6,008 bases of DNA. Origin: Oscillospiraceae bacterium. GTDB lineage: Bacteria > Bacillota > Clostridia > Oscillospirales > Acutalibacteraceae. The notes below the pieces were generated by a model. The model made no database searches, was not told the DNA's origin, and saw only the letters and a program-made list of their open reading frames with translations. A program made the position numbers and the translations under genes. The stretch covers positions 1 to 6,008 of the forward strand of contig JAQVYP010000109.1 in assembly GCA_029004655.1 (NCBI GenBank), read 5' to 3'. Positions 1-6,008 of the stretch are shown one piece after another; the first letter of the stretch is position 1, and each line of letters opens with the position of its first letter.

Positions 1-1653
1 GATACCTATATTGAAAAAGATTCGGCAATAAACGATGAAATTGATAAATTCCGTCACTCTGCAACATGTTCGCTGTCAGAGCGAAGGGATGTTATAATTG
101 TTGCCAGCGTTTCGTGTATATATAGCTTGGGAAATCCAATTGATTATCGCAGCATGGTGATTTCACTGCGCCCCGGAATGGAAAAAAATCGTGACGAATT
201 ACTTCACAAGCTTATAGACCTTCAGTATGAAAGAAATGATATCAACTTTGTTAGAAATAAGTTTCGTGTCCGTGGTGATGTGGTGGAAATTTTTCCTGCC
301 TATTCCATGGATACTGCAGTACGTGTGGAATTTTTCGGCGATGAGATTGAAAGAATTAGTGAGATAAATACTTTAACCGGCGAGGTGAAAACGGCTCTCG
401 GCCATATTGCGATTTATCCTGCCTCACATTACATTGTCCCCGAAGACAAAAAGGAAGAGGCTTTGGCAGATCTACTGCAGGAAATGGAAGAACAAGTAGA
501 GTATTTCAAATCAAACAATAAATTTATTGAGGCTCAACGGATAAGGCAACGCACCGAATATGATGTTGAAATGCTGCGTGAAATCGGCACCTGCAAGGGT
601 GTTGAGAATTATTCGAGGGTTATGTCACGAAGACCTTCGGGCAGTACGCCGTCAACCTTACTCGATTATTTTCCGGATGATTTTCTGCTATTTGTGGATG
701 AGTCACATGTATCTCTGCCGCAGGTAAGGGGAATGTTTGGTGGAGATCGTTCAAGAAAAGAAAACCTTGTTAATTACGGATTTAGACTGCCCTCATCTTT
801 TGATAACAGACCGCTTAGATTTGAGGAATTTTACCGCCATATAAATCAAGCAATATATGTTTCGGCAACTCCCAATCAATTTGAAAAAGAGAAATCAACT
901 CAAATTGTTGAACAGGTTATTCGCCCAACGGGACTTTTAGATCCTGAGATTTTTGTCAAACCTACCGAGGGACAAATTGACGATATAGTTTCCGAGATTA
1001 ATTTAAGAACAGAACTCAATGAAAGAGTTTTGATAACTACTCTGACCAGAAAAATGGCAGAGGACTTGTCCGACTATTTAGAAAATGCCGGAATTAAGGT
1101 CAGATATTTGCACTTTGACGTTGAAACAATTGAACGCATGGAAATAATACGTGATTTAAGGCTGGGCAAATTTGATGTTTTGGTTGGAATTAACCTGCTC
1201 AGAGAAGGACTTGATTTACCGGAGGTCTCGCTCGTTGCAATTCTTGATGCCGATAAGGAAGGATTTTTGAGAAGCGAAACCTCGTTGATACAAACAATTG
1301 GACGAGCCGCCCGAAATGCAGAAGGAAAGGTTATAATGTATGCGGACAAAGTTACACCGTCTATGGAAAGAGCAATATTTGAAACAAATCGCCGTAGAGC
1401 GATTCAAATCGAATATAACAGGCAAAATAATATTACACCTCAAACTATAATAAAAGATGTCAGGGATATTATCGAAATAAGCCCTAAGAATAAAAATAAA
1501 GATAATAAATATATCACACACATGGATAAAGCAGAGCGAGATCGACAAATTAAACACCTTACAGATGAAATGAAACAGGCGGCAAAGATGTTGGAATTCG
1601 AGCATGCGGCATATCTAAGAGATAGAATTGAAAAACTCAAGAACGGCATGTAG
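1..1653 (+). CDS. uvrB: UvrABC excinuclease subunit B (UvrB), 5'-truncated by the window edge
   Basis: UvrB is the DNA-damage-verifying helicase-like subunit of nucleotide excision repair; it is loaded by UvrA and recruits the nuclease UvrC. The frame is open from base 1 (DTYIEKD, the conserved segment just after the damage-probing beta-hairpin), so the TTG at 127 is not the start. The visible 550 residues lack about 100-110 N-terminal residues, including Walker A and the Tyr-rich hairpin. Numbered from base 1, landmarks are: SVSCIYSLG (36-44), Walker B/DEAD-like VDESH (232-236), VSATP (287-291), the helicase C-terminal half with LREGLD and motif [11 protein letters not shown] (431-439), and a C-terminal UVR domain (about 508-550) that binds UvrC. 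The C-terminal length is normal. The stop codon TAG overlaps the edge of a palindromic repeat. Several conserved positions differ from consensus (S42, V207-S213, F372; see findings), but the frame is intact, so I call it functional. Its promoter lies outside the window. Confidence 0.98.
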   Translation, partial: DTYIEKDSAINDEIDKFRHSATCSLSERRDVIIVASVSCIYSLGNPIDYRSMVISLRPGMEKNRDELLHKLIDLQYERNDINFVRNKFRVRGDVVEIFPAYSMDTAVRVEFFGDEIERISEINTLTGEVKTALGHIAIYPASHYIVPEDKKEEALADLLQEMEEQVEYFKSNNKFIEAQRIRQRTEYDVEMLREIGTCKGVENYSRVMSRRPSGSTPSTLLDYFPDDFLLFVDESHVSLPQVRGMFGGDRSRKENLVNYGFRLPSSFDNRPLRFEEFYRHINQAIYVSATPNQFEKEKSTQIVEQVIRPTGLLDPEIFVKPTEGQIDDIVSEINLRTELNERVLITTLTRKMAEDLSDYLENAGIKVRYLHFDVETIERMEIIRDLRLGKFDVLVGINLLREGLDLPEVSLVAILDADKEGFLRSETSLIQTIGRAARNAEGKVIMYADKVTPSMERAIFETNRRRAIQIEYNRQNNITPQTIIKDVRDIIEISPKNKNKDNKYITHMDKAERDRQIKHLTDEMKQAAKMLEFEHAAYLRDRIEKLKNGM

Positions 1654-1710
1654 GGGCGGATTCCATATCCGCCCAAAATCAGGGTATTCGGGCGGATATG
1701 GAATCCGCCC
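1654..1710. repeat. Nested palindromic (REP/MITE-like) inverted repeat
   Basis: Two perfect 21-bp inverted arms (1654-1674 and 1690-1710) flank a 15-nt spacer. Each arm is itself a small hairpin: gggcggat, a 5-nt loop, then atccgccc. The element can therefore fold either as one 21-bp stem or as two 8-bp stems. By hand count each arm is 14/21 GC (67%), clearly richer than the surroundings. It begins at the last base of the uvrB stop codon. No T-run follows the right arm (tgcgttgtg), so it is not a canonical intrinsic terminator, although a stem this strong could still slow RNA polymerase or protect the uvrB 3' end. From memory, similar GTAGGGGCGG-type repeats are scattered through clostridial genomes; that family assignment is unverified. 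Confidence 0.9.
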
Positions 1711-1766
1711 TGCGTTGTGTGTGCAAGTTGAAATCAACGTTTTATCATAGCTAAAAGGCGGCAAGC

Positions 1767-1773
1767 AGGGAGG
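1767..1773 (+). promoter_or_regulatory. Ribosome binding site of the small membrane protein gene
   Basis: AGGGAGG lies 9 nt before the TTG at 1783. It supports this non-ATG start and is the best evidence that the short frame is a real gene. Confidence 0.75.
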
Positions 1774-1782
1774 AAAATACAT

Positions 1783-2070
1783 TTGGATACAATAAGTAAA
1801 TATTGCGTTATCGCGGCAATTTGTGCTGCGACAGTAAGTATAGGATTGATGATTTTTATTTTGATTCAAAGAGCAATATATAAAGATCAACTTGAAGGTG
1901 TAAATACCAAACGAGAAACATTGTCCGATGAAATGTTTGACTGGAAAATGGATGAATTTGAAAGAAGCTTTACCGTTAAGTTTACTGTTCCCACAATAAT
2001 GGTAGTTGTATTATGTATACTAGTGGTTTCATTCTCGATTATGTCGGTTGTTTTTAAAATCCAGCTTTAA
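1783..2070 (+). CDS. Small hypothetical membrane protein with two transmembrane segments
   Basis: I do not recognise this 95-residue protein. It starts at TTG behind a good Shine-Dalgarno sequence. A first hydrophobic segment (about residues 8-29, containing two Cys) is followed by a charged middle region (about 30-66, rich in Lys, Glu, Asp and Arg, with DWKMDEFER near 53-61), then a second hydrophobic segment (about 67-91) and a very short tail. This predicts an integral membrane protein with two spans; the short N-terminus carries only Asp2 and Lys6, so orientation is uncertain. No cleavable signal peptide or catalytic motif is apparent. It lies 129 nt after uvrB and its stop is 21 nt before the uvrA start, so it probably shares a transcript with uvrA. 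A role in excision repair is not indicated. The ribosome binding site, typical two-span hydrophobic pattern and tight spacing argue for a real gene, but a comparison with homologues is lacking. Confidence 0.75.
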   Translation: MDTISKYCVIAAICAATVSIGLMIFILIQRAIYKDQLEGVNTKRETLSDEMFDWKMDEFERSFTVKFTVPTIMVVVLCILVVSFSIMSVVFKIQL

Positions 2071-2078
2071 GTAAAAAC

Positions 2079-2083
2079 GGAGG
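2079..2083 (+). promoter_or_regulatory. Ribosome binding site that fixes the uvrA start
   Basis: GGAGG is 8 nt before the TTG at 2092 but only 2 nt before the in-frame TTG at 2086. The normal spacing selects 2092, giving an N-terminus [16 protein letters not shown] that also fits the usual UvrA start. Confidence 0.8.
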
Positions 2084-2091
2084 AATTGGTT

Positions 2092-4935
2092 TTGTCAATA
2101 GATAAGTTAGTAATAAAAGGTGCGAGAGAACACAATTTAAAAGGTATTAATATTGAAATACCACGGGACAAGCTGATAGTATTTACGGGGCTTTCCGGCT
2201 CCGGCAAATCATCACTTGCCTTCGATACGATATACGCTGAGGGACAAAGGCGCTATGTGGAGTCCCTTTCTTCGTATGCCCGTCAATTTCTCGGACAAAT
2301 GGAAAAGCCGGATGTTGACAGCATAGATGGATTGTCACCTGCTATATCAATTGACCAGAAAACTACATCTAAAAATCCACGCTCTACAGTTGGAACGGTT
2401 ACCGAGATATATGATTACCTTCGACTTTTATATGCTCGAATCGGTGTGCCTCATTGTCCGATTTGCGGCAGAGAAATTGTGCACCAGACAACAGATCAAA
2501 TTGTCCAAAAAATAATGTCATTGGAAATCGGCACTAAGGTACAGCTATTGGCTCCGATTGTAAGAGGCCGAAAAGGTGAGCATCAAAAGGAATTGGATAA
2601 TGCGAGAAAATCCGGATATGTGCGTGTTCGGGTTGACGGCATTTTGTACGATTTGTCAGAAACCATTGAGATTGAAAAGAACAAAAAGCATAACATTGAA
2701 GTTGTGGTTGACAGATTGGTTATTCGCGATGATATGCGCAGTCGCTTGACTGATAGTGTGGAAACAACCTCAAAATTGTCGGAAGGTCTGATTATGACAG
2801 ATATTGTCGGCGGCGAGGAAATGTTGTTTTCCGAAAGCTACGCCTGCCCCGATCATGGATTCAGTATGCCCGACTTGGAACCCAGTATGTTTTCATTTAA
2901 CAGTCCGTTTGGTGCTTGCCAAACCTGTACAGGCCTTGGAGTATTTATGAAAGTAATACCCGAATTTGTCGTGCCGGATACAAAAAAATCGCTTAATCAA
3001 GGTGCAGTTAAGGCAGGTGGTTGGGGGATTACCGGATGGAGCAAAAGGGAACAGCAATCTACAATCGCAGTGATGTATTATGAGGGAATCGCAAAGGAAT
3101 ATGGGTTCACTATGGACACCCCTTTTAAAGATATACCACCTCAAGGGCAAGAAGTATTGTTCTATGGTTCAAAAGGTAAGAAGCTGGAGTTTGTCAGAAA
3201 TTCCGAATGGGGCGGCGGAACCTATTCCGCAGCCTTTGAGGGCATTATAAATAATCTTGAACGTCGTTACAAGGAAACCAGCAGCGATTATTCTCGAGCT
3301 GATATTGAAACGATGATGAGTGAGCGCAATTGCCCTGATTGTCACGGTGCAAGGCTTAAACCGGAAATACTTTCGGTAACTGTGGGTGGAATAAATATTA
3401 AGCGGCTTTGCGATTTATCGGTGGTTGACTGCTTAGAATTTTTTGATAATTTAAATTTAACTGCAAGAGAGCAAAAAATTGCAAAACTGATAATAAAAGA
3501 AATAAGAGAAAGACTTACATTTCTAAAAAGTGTCGGACTTGATTACTTGTCGCTGTCACGTTCTTCCGGAACTCTTTCAGGAGGAGAAAGTCAGAGAATC
3601 AGACTTGCCACTCAAATCGGTTCATCATTGATGGGCGTTTTATATGTTTTGGACGAGCCAAGTATTGGTCTGCATCAGCGTGATAATCAACGTCTGCTTG
3701 ATACTCTTTGCCATTTGCGTGATATTGGAAATACGCTGATAGTTGTCGAGCATGATGAAGACACAATCAGAGCGGCAGATTATATTGTCGATATTGGACC
3801 GGGAGCCGGAGTACACGGCGGTAATGTTGTTTGCAGCGGCTCGCTAAAGGATATTGAGAATTGCAAGGATTCAATTACGGGAGACTATTTAACCGGTCGC
3901 CGCAAGATTCCCGTGCCCGAAAAGCGCCGTGAAGGTAACGGGAAATATTTGGTGATTAAAAATGCGTCTGAAAATAATTTAAAAAACATTAATGTAAAAA
4001 TTCCTCTGGGAGAGCTTGTTCTTATCACAGGAGTTTCGGGGTCAGGCAAATCCACTTTAATTAATGATATTTTATATCAAAGGTTGGCAACAGAGCTTAA
4101 TGGTGCAAGAAGATTTTCAAGTAATCATGAAACAGTAGAAGGCATTGAAAATCTGGATAAGGTTATAGAGATTAACCAGGCTCCAATAGGCAGAACGCCG
4201 CGCTCCAACCCGGCAACATATACTGGTGTGTTTAATGATATCAGAGACCTTTATGCCAGCACAAAAGACGCTAAAATGCGTGGATACTCCAGCGGGAGAT
4301 TTTCTTTTAATGTTAAAGGTGGACGTTGTGAAGCCTGTCAGGGCGATGGAATAGTAAAAATAGCAATGCACTTTTTGCCCGATATTTATGTTCCGTGCGA
4401 GGTATGCAAGGGTAGCCGATATAACCACGAAACATTGGAAATTAAGTATAAAGGCAAAAGTATTTATGATATACTTGAAATGACGGTTGAAGAGGGTACT
4501 GCGTTCTTTGAAAACTTGCCGAAAATAAATCGCAAGCTAAAAACACTGCTTGAAGTGGGACTAGGCTATATAAAAATCGGTCAAGCGGCAACTACTCTTT
4601 CGGGTGGCGAGGCACAACGCGTTAAGCTTGCAACAGAATTATCCAAAAGGGCAACAGGACGCACGATTTATATTCTTGATGAGCCTACTACAGGTTTGCA
4701 CACAGCAGATGTTCACAAGCTGATAGAGGTTTTACAACGCATTGTTGAAGCAGGAAATTCGGTTGTGATTATTGAGCATAACCTTGATGTAATTAAAACT
4801 GCTGACCATATTATCGATTTAGGACCGGAGGGCGGTGACCGTGGAGGTAAAATAGTGTGTGAAGGAACTCCGGAAAAAATCGCTAAATGCAAAAAGTCTT
4901 ATACCGGACAATATCTTGTACCGTTGTTAAAATAG
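2092..4935 (+). CDS. uvrA: UvrABC excinuclease subunit A (UvrA), complete
   Basis: UvrA is a dimeric ATPase of the ABC superfamily that scans DNA, recognises bulky lesions and loads UvrB. The protein is 947 residues, in the usual range (about 940-960). Two ABC modules are complete. Module I has Walker A GLSGSGKS (33-40), signature LSGGE (495-499), Walker B VLYVLDEP (516-523) and the switch His in VVEHD (551-555). Module II has Walker A GVSGSGKS (647-654), signature LSGGE (836-840), Walker B IYILDEP (859-865) and IIEHN near the C-terminus. Cysteine pairs sit at 122/125 and 414/417. The insertion-domain zinc finger reads C252-x2-H255-x20-C276-x2-C279, with His where Cys is usual. The second finger has C746, C749, C769 and C772. 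TTG 2092 is chosen over TTG 2086 because of ribosome binding site spacing. The gene follows the small membrane protein gene by 21 nt and is probably cotranscribed with it. No Gram-positive LexA box (GAAC-N4-GTTC type) is visible in 1654-2091; any SOS control would act upstream of uvrB. Confidence 0.99.
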   Translation: MSIDKLVIKGAREHNLKGINIEIPRDKLIVFTGLSGSGKSSLAFDTIYAEGQRRYVESLSSYARQFLGQMEKPDVDSIDGLSPAISIDQKTTSKNPRSTVGTVTEIYDYLRLLYARIGVPHCPICGREIVHQTTDQIVQKIMSLEIGTKVQLLAPIVRGRKGEHQKELDNARKSGYVRVRVDGILYDLSETIEIEKNKKHNIEVVVDRLVIRDDMRSRLTDSVETTSKLSEGLIMTDIVGGEEMLFSESYACPDHGFSMPDLEPSMFSFNSPFGACQTCTGLGVFMKVIPEFVVPDTKKSLNQGAVKAGGWGITGWSKREQQSTIAVMYYEGIAKEYGFTMDTPFKDIPPQGQEVLFYGSKGKKLEFVRNSEWGGGTYSAAFEGIINNLERRYKETSSDYSRADIETMMSERNCPDCHGARLKPEILSVTVGGINIKRLCDLSVVDCLEFFDNLNLTAREQKIAKLIIKEIRERLTFLKSVGLDYLSLSRSSGTLSGGESQRIRLATQIGSSLMGVLYVLDEPSIGLHQRDNQRLLDTLCHLRDIGNTLIVVEHDEDTIRAADYIVDIGPGAGVHGGNVVCSGSLKDIENCKDSITGDYLTGRRKIPVPEKRREGNGKYLVIKNASENNLKNINVKIPLGELVLITGVSGSGKSTLINDILYQRLATELNGARRFSSNHETVEGIENLDKVIEINQAPIGRTPRSNPATYTGVFNDIRDLYASTKDAKMRGYSSGRFSFNVKGGRCEACQGDGIVKIAMHFLPDIYVPCEVCKGSRYNHETLEIKYKGKSIYDILEMTVEEGTAFFENLPKINRKLKTLLEVGLGYIKIGQAATTLSGGEAQRVKLATELSKRATGRTIYILDEPTTGLHTADVHKLIEVLQRIVEAGNSVVIIEHNLDVIKTADHIIDLGPEGGDRGGKIVCEGTPEKIAKCKKSYTGQYLVPLLK

Positions 4936-4947
4936 CATAAAATTAGA

Positions 4948-4988
4948 TGCATTATATAATAATGTTAACATATTATTAATGTATTTTT
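4948..4988 (+). terminator. Possible weak intrinsic terminator after uvrA
   Basis: An imperfect AT-rich inverted repeat (tgcat/atgta, taataa/ttatta, with TGTTAACA at the apex and bulges tata and ta) is followed directly by five Ts at 4984-4988, starting 12 nt after the uvrA stop. The position and T-run fit a terminator, but the stem is almost all A-T/A-U with bulges, so it would be weak or leaky. Confidence 0.3.
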
Positions 4989-5004
4989 GCAAATGGTGGT
5001 GTAC

Positions 5005-5010
5005 TATAAT
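5005..5010 (+). promoter_or_regulatory. Candidate -10 box (TATAAT) upstream of the DUF5685-type gene
   Basis: A perfect TATAAT lies 24 nt before the GTG at 5035. The correctly spaced upstream hexamer (4982-4987, tatttt) is a poor -35; a better TTGCAA at 4987-4992 is only 12 nt away, too close. The region is AT-rich, so chance occurrence is possible. If real, transcription would begin around 5016-5018 with a very short leader, separating this pair of genes from uvrA. Confidence 0.35.
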
Positions 5011-5022
5011 ATTAAAAACGGT

Positions 5023-5027
5023 GGAGG
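5023..5027 (+). promoter_or_regulatory. Ribosome binding site that fixes the GTG start of the DUF5685-type gene
   Basis: GGAGG is 7 nt before the GTG at 5035. The longer in-frame opening at TTG 4987 has no comparable site and would add 16 residues lacking family-like sequence. Confidence 0.8.
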
Positions 5028-5034
5028 AAATATT

Positions 5035-5898
5035 GTGTTTGGCTACATTCGTGCATATAAACCGGATATGCGATTTCGTGAATATGAAACCTATAAAGCA
5101 GTTTATTGCACCTTGTGTCGCGCTTTGGGGCGTCAGTATAGTCCACTTGCACGCCTAACACTAAGCTACGATTTCACATTTTTGGCTTTGCTCCATATGT
5201 CATTGAATGATGACATAATTGGATATGAGCAAAAAAGATGTGTGGCAAATCCATTTAAAAAATGCACTTTTTGCAAGAATAATATTTTGGAAATTGATTA
5301 TGCTGCTGCTGTTGCGTTGGTTCTTGGGGAATATAAGATTAGGGACAATATTGCCGACAGTGGATTTTTTAAATCAATTGTTTATTCGCTAATTCATCCG
5401 TTCTTTAAAAGCTGGCGAAAAAAAGCCGTGAAAAGATTTCCGCAACTGGCGCAAGTTGTTGACAATTATGAGGCAAGTCAATCGGCGATTGAAAAAGGTG
5501 ACACTTCCAGCATCGACCGTGCCGCAGAACCAACAGCCACTGCTCTTAAACAAATATTTTCAATGCTGAGTGATGACAAAGGCAAAAAACTTGCATTGGA
5601 ACAGATGGGTTTTTGTCTGGGCAAGTGGATATATTTAATGGATGTCGGTGCAGATTTGGAAAAGGATATTAAAGCCGATGGATACAATCCTTTAAAATAC
5701 ACTTTTGAGGGTAACGCCACTCCTATTCAATATGCTGAGGATAAACTTTCACCTACACTTAATGTTTGCATGGTGGAATGCTCAAAGGCTTTTGAATTGC
5801 TGGATTTAAAAAAATATAAACCAATTCTTGAAAACATAATATACATGGGGCTTGAAACCTGCCAAAAGCAGATCTTTAGTAAGGAGAAAATCAAATGA
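5035..5898 (+). CDS. DUF5685-type family protein of unknown function
   Basis: This 287-residue protein starts at GTG ([13 protein letters not shown]...). The N-terminal pattern FGYIR..KP..R.RE.E.YKA.YC.LCRALG..Y and the motif [16 protein letters not shown]...YNP match the DUF5685 family of Clostridia as I remember it; this is recognition by memory, not a search. The biochemical role is unknown. It looks soluble and largely helical, with no signal peptide or convincing membrane span. Visible features are a Cys cluster (C25-x2-C28, C69, C77-x2-C80) that could bind a metal, a first acidic motif (D104-x3-D108, in [10 protein letters not shown]), a basic patch around 125-134, and a second acidic motif (D203, D207, D211). 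The last 4 nt overlap the following J-domain gene (ATGA), implying translational coupling. A weak terminator and a TATAAT box upstream suggest that the pair is transcribed separately from uvrA. A link to the J protein is inferred from this coupling only. Confidence 0.87.
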   Translation: MFGYIRAYKPDMRFREYETYKAVYCTLCRALGRQYSPLARLTLSYDFTFLALLHMSLNDDIIGYEQKRCVANPFKKCTFCKNNILEIDYAAAVALVLGEYKIRDNIADSGFFKSIVYSLIHPFFKSWRKKAVKRFPQLAQVVDNYEASQSAIEKGDTSSIDRAAEPTATALKQIFSMLSDDKGKKLALEQMGFCLGKWIYLMDVGADLEKDIKADGYNPLKYTFEGNATPIQYAEDKLSPTLNVCMVECSKAFELLDLKKYKPILENIIYMGLETCQKQIFSKEKIK

Positions 5899-6008
5899 AA
5901 GATCCATATGAGGTATTAGGAATAAACAAGAATGCTACTGACGACGAAGTTAAAACTGCTTATAGAGAACTTGCCAGAAAGTATCATCCAGACAACTACG
6001 CTAATAAT
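5895..6008 (+). CDS. J-domain (DnaJ-like) co-chaperone, N-terminal part only
   Basis: The 38 visible residues begin [20 protein letters not shown] and continue through helix II into the J-domain loop with the diagnostic HPD tripeptide (31-33). J domains stimulate the ATPase of DnaK/Hsp70 through this HPD loop. The ATG at 5895 is preceded by AAGGAG (5881-5886) at 8-nt spacing, and its start overlaps the upstream TGA by 4 nt. The gene runs off the window, so it cannot be told whether this is classical DnaJ (with Gly/Phe and zinc regions) or a short specialised J protein. The absence of dnaK/grpE next to it and the coupling to a DUF5685-type gene favour the latter, by inference. The N-terminus lacks any membrane segment. 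Confidence 0.93.
   Translation, partial: MKDPYEVLGINKNATDDEVKTAYRELARKYHPDNYANN

Noticed and set aside
127..129. TTG as the start of uvrB
   Set aside because: The frame is open upstream to base 1 and encodes conserved UvrB sequence (DTYIEKD...[11 protein letters not shown]), so the gene is simply cut by the window edge.
1216..1605. 129-codon open frame on the minus strand inside uvrB
   Set aside because: It lies antisense to well-conserved UvrB sequence, shows no domain pattern and has a Cys/Phe/Ile-rich composition typical of a reverse-frame shadow.
1727..1743. Small hairpin GTTGAAATCAAC followed by TTTT as a terminator
   Set aside because: Only a 4-bp stem with a 4-nt loop and a short T-run; too weak to call.
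1728..1748. TTGAAA and TATCAT as a promoter for the small membrane gene
   Set aside because: The boxes are individually good but only 9 nt apart; no properly spaced partner was found for either.
1615..1890. 91-codon minus-strand open frame crossing the palindromic repeat
   Set aside because: It spans the uvrB end, the repeat and the small gene, and its sequence reflects the inverted repeat rather than a protein family.
1654..2091. LexA/DinR operator controlling uvrA
   Set aside because: No GAAC-N4-GTTC-like palindrome was found here; the palindrome present is a GC-rich repeat unlike a LexA box.
4117..4428. 103-codon minus-strand open frame inside uvrA
   Set aside because: It is antisense to the conserved second zinc-finger region of UvrA; no independent coding evidence.
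4987..5010. TTGCAA with TATAAT as a complete sigma-A promoter
   Set aside because: The 12-nt spacer is far from the 16-18 nt needed; only the -10 box is retained as a low-confidence candidate.
1..6008. A hidden defence, phage or CRISPR system
   Set aside because: The coding space is filled by uvrB, uvrA, a small membrane protein, a DUF5685-type protein and a J-domain protein. No repeat-spacer array, transposase, nuclease-toxin or reverse transcriptase motif was seen.

Overview
The window reads as chromosomal DNA from a low-to-moderate GC Firmicute of class Clostridia, probably an anaerobic Eubacteriales/Oscillospiraceae-type lineage. I infer this from the close match of UvrA and UvrB to clostridial consensus as I remember it, the strong GGAGG-type ribosome binding sites, the frequent TTG/GTG starts, and the pairing of a DUF5685-type protein with a J-domain protein. 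No database search was possible, so the taxonomic call is inference.

Layout, all on the + strand: (1) 1-1653 is the 3' five-sixths of uvrB, cut by the window edge. (2) 1653-1782 is a short intergenic stretch dominated by a GC-rich, doubly palindromic repeat whose edge overlaps the uvrB stop codon. (3) 1783-2070 is a small gene for an unrecognised 95-residue protein with two membrane segments. (4) 2092-4935 is a complete uvrA, 21 nt downstream and probably on the same transcript. (5) 4936-5034 is an AT-rich gap with a weak hairpin plus T-run and a TATAAT box, so probably a transcription boundary. (6) 5035-5898 is a cysteine- and aspartate-motif protein that I match to the DUF5685 family. (7) 5895 to the window end is the start of a J-domain co-chaperone gene, overlapping the previous gene by 4 nt (ATGA).

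UvrA and UvrB are the damage-recognition half of UvrABC nucleotide excision repair: UvrA dimers find the lesion and load UvrB, which verifies it and recruits UvrC through its C-terminal UVR domain. The small membrane protein has no evident role in repair and may simply be carried between the two genes. The DUF5685/J-domain pair looks like a separate, translationally coupled unit, possibly a dedicated client or partner of a J-protein/Hsp70 system, but that is inference.

The window is mostly ordinary core genome. I see no phage, CRISPR, defence or transposase genes. The points worth a second look are the nested palindrome forming the uvrB stop, several unusual residues at conserved sites in UvrB and UvrA (including a CxxH in the first UvrA zinc finger), the unexplained two-TM gene between uvrB and uvrA, and the paired Asp motifs in the DUF5685-type protein.
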